Below, piece by piece: positions 36,976-44,520 of a DNA stretch of 64,000 nucleotides. The notes beneath the pieces were generated by a model that ran no database searches, had not been told where the DNA came from, and was given only the letters and a program-made list of their open reading frames with translations. The stretch lies in NCBI GenBank assembly GCA_003162425.1, contig PMOK01000064.1, positions 1 to 64,000 on the forward strand, read 5' to 3'. A program made the translations under genes and the position numbers. How positions within the stretch are numbered: position 1 is the first letter of the stretch; every line of letters begins with the position of its first letter. The DNA comes from Bryobacterales bacterium. Lineage in GTDB: Bacteria; Acidobacteriota; Terriglobia; Bryobacterales; Bryobacteraceae.

Positions 36976-38321
36976 TGGACGCCTCCTGCAGCGGGAATCG
37001 CCTCGATATCCGGCCCATGCTCGATTTCACGGTGAACCAGAAACAGGAACAGTATTCCAAGAATCAAGTAGAGCCCCATGAACCCGATCAGCGTGAACAG
37101 TCCATTACCCGCGGAAACTCGCGACGAAACACCTTCGGAGGTGCGCATCAAACCGTAGATCAACCACGGTTGCCGGCCCAGTTCCGCCGTCATCCAGCCG
37201 GCCGTGGTCGCGATGTAGGGAAACGGGAGGGCAAGCATCAACGCCCACAGCAGCGCCCGGTTGTTAAACAGATGAGCACGCCATAATGACCACACACAGA
37301 CGAGCATTATCAAAATCAGCAGTGTTCCAATTCCGAGCATGATGTGATAGCTGAAATAAAGCAGCGGGATGTTGTCCGGCCACTGATCGCGAGGGAAATC
37401 CTTCAGCCCTTTCACCTCCGCCTTCCAACGGCGGTAGGTCAGAAAGCTTAACATCTTGGGAATAACAATCGGATTGTCCAGAGCGAGCTTGTCGGTGTCG
37501 GGTTGGCCGATGAGCACGAGCGGCGCTCCTTCACTGGTGTCGAACAGCCCTTCCATTGCAGCCAGCGTCACTGGTTGATTCTGAGCGACCATCTTTCCTT
37601 GACCATCGCCCGTGGGGAATAGCATTGCAATGGTCGCTAGCGTGCCGGTGATCACACCTGTCCGGACGAAGATGCGTCCATGCTCGACGCACTTCGCGAC
37701 CAGCAAATAATAGGCGCCGATAGACGCCATAACGACACTCGCTGTCACCACGGCGCCGATCATGTTGTGCAGGTACTGCCAGAATACCCATGGATTCAGA
37801 ATCAGCTCCCAGAAGCTTGTCAACAGTACTTGATCGTTGGGGCCAATCTTGTAGGCGGTTGGATGTTGCATCCACGCATCGGTGGCGATGATAAAGAACC
37901 CCGAGAGCCATGCGCCCAGGCAAACCAATACCGCAGAGAGCCAGTGCAGCCGAGGGCCCAACCGCTTCTCGCCAAACACGAACAGTCCAAGAAAGGTCGA
38001 CTCCAGAAAGAAGGAATAGACTCCCTCCATTGCCAGCGTCTGTCCGATTACGCCACCGGCCGCCTTCGAGAAGCGCGCCCAACTGGTGCCGAACTGGAAT
38101 TCCATCGGAATGCCTGTTACAACGCCCATGGCGAAGTTGATGGCGAAGATCTTCACCCAGAAACGCGCGGCCTGATTGTAATGCTCGTCACCGGTTCTGA
38201 GCGCGACTGTCTTCAAAATAACGATCAACAACGCCAGCCCCATCGTAAGTTGTGGGAACAAGTAGTGAAACGTAATAGTGAAGGCAAAGTGTAGACGGTG
38301 TACCGCCAGCGCAGAATCCAT
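36972..38321 (-). CDS. cydA: Cytochrome bd ubiquinol oxidase subunit I
   Basis: 449 residues. The ATG at 38321 was chosen because MDSALAVHRLHFAFTITFH is the family N-terminus (axial His in RLHFAFT); a TTG at 38351 is less likely. The segment MTAELGRQPWLIYGLMRTSEGVS is the conserved GRQPW block. The loop between spans 6 and 7 is short, as in the CIO/short-Q-loop group. It is the first gene of the cydAB operon and divergent from the OsmC-like gene. Confidence 0.95.
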   Translation of the reverse strand: MDSALAVHRLHFAFTITFHYLFPQLTMGLALLIVILKTVALRTGDEHYNQAARFWVKIFAINFAMGVVTGIPMEFQFGTSWARFSKAAGGVIGQTLAMEGVYSFFLESTFLGLFVFGEKRLGPRLHWLSAVLVCLGAWLSGFFIIATDAWMQHPTAYKIGPNDQVLLTSFWELILNPWVFWQYLHNMIGAVVTASVVMASIGAYYLLVAKCVEHGRIFVRTGVITGTLATIAMLFPTGDGQGKMVAQNQPVTLAAMEGLFDTSEGAPLVLIGQPDTDKLALDNPIVIPKMLSFLTYRRWKAEVKGLKDFPRDQWPDNIPLLYFSYHIMLGIGTLLILIMLVCVWSLWRAHLFNNRALLWALMLALPFPYIATTAGWMTAELGRQPWLIYGLMRTSEGVSSRVSAGNGLFTLIGFMGLYLILGILFLFLVHREIEHGPDIEAIPAAGGVQ

Positions 38322-38492
38322 GTCTCCTACCCATAGCAGGATTAGTACCAAACCGGGGAGCGGGGCAAGGTCCGCGCCCCAGGGTGAGGCATAATCCGCT
38401 ATCCGTAACTGAGCATACAGAAAAGTCCAATGCCTTCTGGAGCGTGGGACTGGCTGGACGAATGCTGCTGTACCAGAGGAGGATTGTCATTC

Positions 38493-38924
38493 ATGAACGT
38501 CAAGGTTCGCTGTCTGGGTGGTAAGAAGTTTGAAATGACGGCCCGTGCCCACAAGGTTCTGTCCGATCAGCCATTCGATAACGACGGAACGGATTCGGCC
38601 ATGACGCCGCCCGAGCTGTTTTTGAGCTCTCTGGGGGCCTGCGCCGCGTATTACGCCGAGGAATATTTGCGGGTCAGAGGGTTGCCGGATGAGGATCTTG
38701 AGATCCGGATATCGGCGTTGAAGGGCGCAAAACCCGCGCGAATTGCCTCCATCCAGATAGATGTCATCGCACCGGGGTTGACCCAACGGCATCGGGATGG
38801 CTTGCTGCGCGCAGTGGATGCCTGCCTGATCACCAATACTTTGCACACACCTCCGCATATGGACGTGCGTGTTGTAGCTTCAAGTGCTGCAGTGGAACAG
38901 GAAGAGTTGATCTCAGTAGGATAA
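38493..38924 (+). CDS. OsmC family protein
   Basis: 143 residues. The ATG at 38493 was chosen: an AGAGGAGG site lies about 10 bases upstream. PPELFLSSLGACAAYYAEEYLRVRG is the OsmC block with the conserved Cys at the peroxidatic position. A second Cys, CLITNTLHTPP, completes the pair. The group reduces organic peroxides or is of the YhfA type of unknown role. Its stop codon lies inside a hairpin stem. Confidence 0.88.
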   Translation: MNVKVRCLGGKKFEMTARAHKVLSDQPFDNDGTDSAMTPPELFLSSLGACAAYYAEEYLRVRGLPDEDLEIRISALKGAKPARIASIQIDVIAPGLTQRHRDGLLRAVDACLITNTLHTPPHMDVRVVASSAAVEQEELISVG

Positions 38925-38967
38925 GCCTCCGGCTTGTCCAAGGGGCAAGCCGGAGGCTTGCCCTACG
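38911..38967. repeat. 57-bp double-hairpin repeat, copy 2
   Basis: Arms 38919-38927/38931-38939 (one G-T pair, loop tcc) and 38943-38951/38955-38963 (perfect, loop gga). Same unit and flanks as 29009-29065. It fills the space between the convergent osmC-like and mtrB-like genes and includes the osmC-like stop codon. Confidence 0.85.
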
Positions 38968-38968
38968 G

Positions 38969-41002
38969 TTACCTGGTGAACCGCAGGCTGGTCATCAACT
39001 GATTGCTGCGGAAGTCCTCGTACGCGTAGAACGCCTCGGACATCGAATACCAGCGCCACTCCGTGTTCCATCGTATGTGCTTGTTCAATGGGAGCGAAAA
39101 ACGCGCGAGGGGTTGGTAATACTGCGTGGGACGACTGCCGGAAGAAGTGAACAACGATCCGCCGAAAGTGAACCACCGCACGGTGACTACCGCAGTCAAT
39201 GCGTGGGCGTTCTCTTTGTAGATGGAGGGCGTCGGCGTTAGAGTCTCCGGAACCAAGTACAGAATGTTTGAGCTGATAGCGGACCGCGAGTAATCCAGCA
39301 GCAGGTTGGCCCACTTGCCGCCTTTGGGCGTCCAGAACAGCGACGCCGACTCCACCTTGCTCGCGAAATCCAGCTTCACGGTGGGGTCAGGATTGTTGTT
39401 GTTCAGGAGGCTGAAGTCGCCGGCGAGGTGTAGAGAAGTGATCACATCGTAGCTGGCGCGGATATGGGCCTTCTGGTACTGCTGTAATCCAGTGCGGAAG
39501 AAAGTCTGCCCCGAGCTGGATCCCTCCGCGTCAGCAACTACTCTAAATTTCTGGCCCAGACGATAATTGACTCCGGCGATTCCAATGTTCTGCCGCACAC
39601 TGCCGGTCTCCAACATCAAACCGGACAAAGCCGGAGCGCCAAGATCCGTATTGCCCCACACGTACCGGTAGCCGCCGCGAAGAATGAGGTGCGAAGTCAC
39701 ATCGTAGAAGGCATCAATCTCTTCCTCGCTGTAGTTCAAGTTCAGGCGATCGGTAGCTAATTGCTGATCCGTCAGCGGCGCGGTTCCAACCAGCAGCAGA
39801 TTCTCCGCCAGCAGAGCGTTCGAAGAATTGTGATAACGGTCTGTGTTCCAGAACTCGACGATTCGCAGGCGCTTCCAAGGCCGGAGTTCAACCGTCACGT
39901 TTCCGAAACTATGCGGCATATTCGCGTAGCCGGTCAGAACATCTTGGCCGCCGCTGTAAAACTGGAAAAGATCGTTCAGGAAGAAATTTCCAGCGGAGGT
40001 TTGCACGTAGTTGACATCCGTGTGCGGACGCTCGTAGACGAATTGGCCAGTGATGGTCATCCAGGAAAACGGATTTGCCGCGCCCAGCACCTTGGTATAA
40101 ACCGAATTGCTGCGGACGCGATACTGCTCCTGTAGTTGATTCAATACGAGCGGCTGTCCATTGAACAGGCCGGGGACGTTCCCCGCATTGGGCTCATTGT
40201 TGGAAGCGCCCTGATCGTCTTTGAACGTAGTGCCGCCCTGTTCGATGGTGAGGTGATAGCGCCCCATTTCCATGCGCACTCCGGCGCGGTAATCGTTGGT
40301 CTGGTCGGAGTATAGACTGGCCACCGCATAGTTGTTCTGATCGGTAAAGAACTCCGTGATCCCGCTTCCGAATTGCGTGTTCCTTGCAAAGGCCACGTAA
40401 GGAGTGATCCACTTGCCGGGCAACAAGTCCAGTTGGACATTCAAGGTCCGGATGGCGGTGTCGTAGGCGTTTTGGTTGAGCTGTACGCCCTGGCTGAGCG
40501 TCGGATCGGCGTAGGAAGGCAAGAAATTGAAATAGGCAATATTGCGATAGTCCGCGAGGAGGCGATAAATTTTGTTCTTTTGTATGTCGACGCGGAGCGT
40601 GTTATAGGGATCGCCTCCCCAGGAGGTGGCGTGCACGTCGGCGCGGTCGAACAGAATTTTGGACGGATTGAGGATAGTGAAATCCGCATCCAGCAACTTA
40701 GGACCTTGGCCGAGATTCACTACGCTGCGATAGGCGTCGAAATTTCCGTCGATACCACCCGGAATCCAACGATACCCGACCTCAAAGCTACCTTGTAGCC
40801 AGTTGTCGGTGGATGTTTGGGGAGGCGCCTCAGCCGGCTGAGCCGCTGGTTGAGCAGCCAGTTGAGCGGCTGGCGGCGTGGCCGTTTGCGTGGCTGGTGG
40901 AGGAGCCGCCTGATCGGCGGGCTTACCTGGTGCCGGAGCCGGCGCGGCTGGCTCTTGCGCAGCCAGTGGAACAAGCAATAACAATGTCGCTAGCAGTCTC
41001 AT
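38969..41002 (-). CDS. Outer-membrane beta-barrel of MtrB/PioB type
   Basis: 677 residues with a signal peptide (about 1-15) followed by an Ala/Pro/Gln-rich linker to about residue 60. The rest alternates aromatic and polar residues as in a large beta-barrel. No Cys is present, so the CxxC of Shewanella MtrB is missing. In the MtrB/PioB family the barrel holds a decaheme cytochrome in the outer membrane. The assignment rests on length, barrel pattern and context: the gene overlaps an MtrA-like gene by 4 bp (ATGA) in an operon with an OmcA/MtrC-like cytochrome. Confidence 0.75.
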   Translation of the reverse strand: MRLLATLLLLVPLAAQEPAAPAPAPGKPADQAAPPPATQTATPPAAQLAAQPAAQPAEAPPQTSTDNWLQGSFEVGYRWIPGGIDGNFDAYRSVVNLGQGPKLLDADFTILNPSKILFDRADVHATSWGGDPYNTLRVDIQKNKIYRLLADYRNIAYFNFLPSYADPTLSQGVQLNQNAYDTAIRTLNVQLDLLPGKWITPYVAFARNTQFGSGITEFFTDQNNYAVASLYSDQTNDYRAGVRMEMGRYHLTIEQGGTTFKDDQGASNNEPNAGNVPGLFNGQPLVLNQLQEQYRVRSNSVYTKVLGAANPFSWMTITGQFVYERPHTDVNYVQTSAGNFFLNDLFQFYSGGQDVLTGYANMPHSFGNVTVELRPWKRLRIVEFWNTDRYHNSSNALLAENLLLVGTAPLTDQQLATDRLNLNYSEEEIDAFYDVTSHLILRGGYRYVWGNTDLGAPALSGLMLETGSVRQNIGIAGVNYRLGQKFRVVADAEGSSSGQTFFRTGLQQYQKAHIRASYDVITSLHLAGDFSLLNNNNPDPTVKLDFASKVESASLFWTPKGGKWANLLLDYSRSAISSNILYLVPETLTPTPSIYKENAHALTAVVTVRWFTFGGSLFTSSGSRPTQYYQPLARFSLPLNKHIRWNTEWRWYSMSEAFYAYEDFRSNQLMTSLRFTR

Positions 41003-41925
41003 CGCAACAGCTCTCTATCCACGTACGATCCGTGAACTTTCACGTGACAGACAGTGCAGTTTTGAAACCGCGAAGTTCTGAGGTCGTGAAACGCCGGCGG
41101 AACTCCGCCAATTTTGGCGTTCTGCGCGGAGGGCATGGAAACGTTGGAGTGGCACTCCAGACATACCAGGCTCTGCTCGTGACGCACCAGCATTCTTGGA
41201 TTCGCGGATCCGTGCGGCTCATGACAGGCCACGCAGCCCTCCAGCCGCATAGGCGCATGCTCGAAAACAAACGGGCCGCGTTTATCGCTGTGGCACTGCA
41301 GGCATCCTGGTTCATTGCCGAAAGAAGTGCGCATGGTGTCCGCGCTAAAAGTCGCGTGAGGATTGTGGCAATCCATGCAGGACATTGCTCCTTCGGGTAG
41401 CCGATGTTTGTAAGGCCGGTTGAAGGCGGCCCATTCCGATATATGGCAGGTGGAGCAGCGCGCGTTGATCTCGGATTTCTTGTGTTCCACCAGTTTGGCG
41501 CCCGCTGCTCCATGGACGAAATGACAGGTAGTGCAGCCCACTTGATCCTTGGCGTGCCCACTTGCTATGCGGCCACCCGGAGTGCGTTGGTTCAAGTGGC
41601 AGGTAAGACAGGTGTGATCGGTTTCGACGGGCGTCAGTTTAGCTGGGTTCCGGATATCGTCGGCTGAGGCGGACTCGGCGTGTTTGGCGCCAGGCCCGTG
41701 GCACGATTCACAGCTTTTCTTCTCCCAGCCCTTGCGGGCGCCCGTTTCGATTGCAAAATGAGGAGTTTTCTGTAGGTTGTTATAGATTTCTTCGTGGCAG
41801 GTTTTGCAAGTCTCCGAGCCGACGTAGCCCGGCGACTCGGCAGCGGCTACGGGTATCGTGAGGCACAAGGCCAGCACGATACCCGCAACTACGCTGCAAA
41901 CTGCCTGGAGGCAACTATTGCGCAT
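40999..41925 (-). CDS. Periplasmic decaheme cytochrome, MtrA/DmsE/PioA-like
   Basis: 308 residues. The ATG at 41925 was chosen since it starts a normal signal peptide (ending PVAAAES) and overlaps the upstream gene by 11 bp. Ten CxxCH motifs: CKTCH, CESCH, CLTCH, CTTCH, CSTCH, CMDCH, CLQCH, CVACH, CLECH, CTVCH. Both size and haem count match MtrA and DmsE. It would sit inside the barrel and carry electrons across the outer membrane. An inactive copy of its first 94 codons lies at 44239-44520. Confidence 0.9.
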   Translation of the reverse strand: MRNSCLQAVCSVVAGIVLALCLTIPVAAAESPGYVGSETCKTCHEEIYNNLQKTPHFAIETGARKGWEKKSCESCHGPGAKHAESASADDIRNPAKLTPVETDHTCLTCHLNQRTPGGRIASGHAKDQVGCTTCHFVHGAAGAKLVEHKKSEINARCSTCHISEWAAFNRPYKHRLPEGAMSCMDCHNPHATFSADTMRTSFGNEPGCLQCHSDKRGPFVFEHAPMRLEGCVACHEPHGSANPRMLVRHEQSLVCLECHSNVSMPSAQNAKIGGVPPAFHDLRTSRFQNCTVCHVKVHGSYVDRELLR

Positions 41926-44032
41926 GCACCTTGTCGACATCGTATGCGGCTCCAGTGGCATGGCATGTGGCACAGCTCTCTCCCAACGAATCCGTATTCG
42001 CCAGGAAGTGGGCCGCCTCGCCCTTCGAAACGTGGCATCCGCTGCAAGCCGAGGCCGTTGCCTGCACCGGATTGATCCAGCCTTGGGGATCGACCACCTG
42101 ATTCAGCCCGATCGGCAGCTTCGCCTCGCTGCTCGCGGTGTGGCACATCGCGCAGTTTTGCAGATAAGCGGCGTCTCCCGTCGGACCCATGGCTGGGTAG
42201 AGCACACCGGAAAAATCGTGCAAACTCCCGCCAAAACCTGCGATGACGAAGGGCTTGCCGCCAGCGGGCACAACATTCACGCCGTCGTGAATGCGGTGAA
42301 TCATGACCGCCATATTGATGGTTTGCGGCGTGTCCCCGGCTTTACGCTGCGAGAAGTCGGTATCGGACGGATTGTGGCACATCACGCAGTATTCAGGTTC
42401 GTTTCGCCGATTTCCGTGCAGCGTAAGATGCACGTGGCATTGATTGCAGTTGGTTTCGGCCACTACGGTCCGGCGGGGCTGCACCGGTGAGCCGTCCACG
42501 GAGAAGTAGAAGACCTGATTAGGAGTTCCGCTTTCCACTTGCTGGGCCGAGTTGGTGCCCGTCAGAATGTTCTCCAGCCGTTCGGATTCTACTCCGATGG
42601 CATATGATCCGGTGGCCTTGGCCGGAATCGCGTGCTGGAAGGTGTAGGTGCAGTTGCCGCTCGAATCACACTTTCCCTGGGTGCCATCCTCGCCCACATA
42701 GCCGGGCGTGGTGACATCGCTGCCGAAACTGGTGTAACCGTAATCGGTTGTCGGACCGGCCATGGTGAACTGCATGTCCTCCAGCGTGGGGTCGTTTAGG
42801 GCGATCGGATTGCCCTTCATGTCCTTTACTGTAAAGTCGACCACGGGCTTCTCTCCGGCCAGATGGTTGGTCACGCCCGTGATGGTTACCTTGATGCTCG
42901 TTATGAGCGTATCCGGGTTCTGCGGATATGAGGCTGCCGTGTCGCTGGCCACCACATGCGCTCCCTTGATGGAGGCGTCGAATGGCAGCTCCCCTTGAGG
43001 AATGTGGCAGTTGTGGCATTGAGTGTCGTCCGCCTGGAATCCGCCAGGATGATTCGCGCCAGTAGCGAAGTTAACATCGTCATGGCAGGCCCCGCAGGCA
43101 GCCCTGCTCGGCGTAATCAAATAAGCAGTGGCCTGCGCCGCGCCGGTAGTCTGGCTGTGGCAAACTTCGCAACGGCGGGGATCGGCGGGATCGACGATCG
43201 TCGAGAAGTCTGTCCCATTCACGATAAGCGGTTTTCCAGCAACCACGGTGGGCAACTGGCTTCCCATATGCATTTCGTGGATCATGACCTTCAAATCGAG
43301 GGAGCCACCCGTGGTGGTATCCACATTTTGCTGCGTGTGGCACAGCACGCACATTTCGATGCCGCGGCGCCTTCCGCCGTGCCACGCCAACTGATCGTGA
43401 CAGGTATTGCAGCTCGCTGTCTTTATGATGTCGTGTACCTTGGTTACCTTCGCGCCATTGGGAACGAAGTTGAACACAGCGCTCGCGTAGCTGGTTCCCA
43501 AATCGAAGTCCGTCAGTACTCGTGATGCGTAGATGCCAATGGTGTGCGTGGCGGTGGTGTCGAACCCGGTGGGCGCCTTAGTGTGGAAAACGTACTGATA
43601 TTGCCCCGGCCCAGTAGCTGTTACGACACCGCCAGTGTCGCCACCCGGTTGATTCGTCGACGCAACGGCCGGCCCGGAATTCGCGCGTGTTGTATAGGCC
43701 GTGTACTCTTCCTGATTGGCCGGCAACACCGCCGCTACGTAGCCTAAGCTGATCGTTCCCGGAGTCGTAACGCCGGCCGCATCCAAAGGCAGCCCCACGG
43801 GATCCGTGAGAGTGTAGGTCACGGTTATGGTGCCGTCGCTCGCGATTTTCGCCGAGTTGATGGTAATCACCAGGCCCGGCCGTACGAAATCGATTACGCT
43901 CTGCGCTGCGTAGAACGCCTTCTGATGCTTGTTATAAGGGGATGTACTCCCGCTCTGCAATCCAATTGCACCTATCAACAAGGCGAAGGCGAGAAAGACT
44001 CCGGTCAGCCGGCCCGAAGTAATAAAACTCAT
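41915..44032 (-). CDS. OmcA/MtrC-family decaheme cytochrome, copy 1
   Basis: 705 residues, AAGGAG site 8 bases before the ATG. Beta-rich domains of 100-150 residues lie between two groups of five haem motifs: CNTCH, CVLCH, CEVCH, CGACH, CHNCH, then CNQCH, CVMCH, CAMCH, CSGCH, CATCH. This split-barrel/pentahaem-twice layout is that of MtrC and OmcA. The N-terminus is hydrophobic (FLAFALLIGAIGLQSG) but has no lipobox Cys, unlike Shewanella MtrC. Likely exposed on the cell surface as the terminal reductase or electron acceptor. Confidence 0.9.
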   Translation of the reverse strand: MSFITSGRLTGVFLAFALLIGAIGLQSGSTSPYNKHQKAFYAAQSVIDFVRPGLVITINSAKIASDGTITVTYTLTDPVGLPLDAAGVTTPGTISLGYVAAVLPANQEEYTAYTTRANSGPAVASTNQPGGDTGGVVTATGPGQYQYVFHTKAPTGFDTTATHTIGIYASRVLTDFDLGTSYASAVFNFVPNGAKVTKVHDIIKTASCNTCHDQLAWHGGRRRGIEMCVLCHTQQNVDTTTGGSLDLKVMIHEMHMGSQLPTVVAGKPLIVNGTDFSTIVDPADPRRCEVCHSQTTGAAQATAYLITPSRAACGACHDDVNFATGANHPGGFQADDTQCHNCHIPQGELPFDASIKGAHVVASDTAASYPQNPDTLITSIKVTITGVTNHLAGEKPVVDFTVKDMKGNPIALNDPTLEDMQFTMAGPTTDYGYTSFGSDVTTPGYVGEDGTQGKCDSSGNCTYTFQHAIPAKATGSYAIGVESERLENILTGTNSAQQVESGTPNQVFYFSVDGSPVQPRRTVVAETNCNQCHVHLTLHGNRRNEPEYCVMCHNPSDTDFSQRKAGDTPQTINMAVMIHRIHDGVNVVPAGGKPFVIAGFGGSLHDFSGVLYPAMGPTGDAAYLQNCAMCHTASSEAKLPIGLNQVVDPQGWINPVQATASACSGCHVSKGEAAHFLANTDSLGESCATCHATGAAYDVDKVHAQ

Positions 44033-44238
44033 GGTATAAACTCCTTCTCATTGCAGCCCACCCGTGCAGGCATCAGTCCAAAAGAAGTGGACATAGGGTT
44101 TCAACAGGTTACGAGCTGGGTGAAAAGGCCGTAGGCCCCCAACATTGGGGCAATAGCCTGATTTGGGTGAAATCACCCATCGGTTCTTCCTCACCCACCT
44201 AACTCTGCCCGGGAACCTCCCCTGGGAAATTGGACCAC
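44033..44238 (-). promoter_or_regulatory. Leader of omcA-like copy 1, homologous to that of copy 2
   Basis: About 200 bases that align along their length with 46673-46872 upstream of the second omcA-like gene. On the minus strand it contains GGGTGA-TT-TCACCC (a perfect hairpin), GGCTATTGCC and CCCCAATGTTGGGG before the ribosome site. It probably holds the promoter and a structured 5' untranslated region. Confidence 0.6.
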
Positions 44239-44520
44239 TGGGTTCCTTATATCGTCCGCGGATGCGGACTCGGCGTGTTTGGCTCCGGGGCCGTGGCAGG
44301 CTTCGCAGCATTTCTACTCCCAAGCCTTTTCGTGCGCCAGTTTCGATTGCGAAATGCGGAGTTTTCTGTAGATTGTTGTAGATTTCTTCGTGGAAGTTTT
44401 GCAAGTCTCCTAGCCGGCATAACCCGGAGACTCGGCAGCGGCTGCAGGTATCGTGAGGCCCAAGGCCAGCACGATACCCGCAACTACGCTGCACACTGCC
44501 TAGAGGCAGCTATTGCGCAT
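44239..44520 (-). pseudogene. Decayed 5' fragment of a second mtrA-like gene
   Basis: About 94 codons that match the start of the mtrA-like gene at 40999-41925. The same 11-bp overlap with the end of the upstream omcA-like gene is kept. The reading frame is dead: codon 7 is TAG where the intact gene has CAG, a further TAG replaces the Ser before the first haem site, and a one-base deletion destroys CKTCH. Homology stops near 44239, where the leader of the first omcA-like gene begins. Confidence 0.85.

Noticed and set aside
44033-44238. c-di-GMP (GEMM) riboswitch before the cytochromes
   Set aside because: Such riboswitches control cytochromes in some bacteria, but the conserved GEMM core words are not present in either leader.
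44048-44494. Open frame of 148 codons on the minus strand as a gene
   Set aside because: It runs across the junction of the mtrA remnant and the omcA leader in a shifted frame; the DNA is explained by the pseudogene and the duplicated leader.
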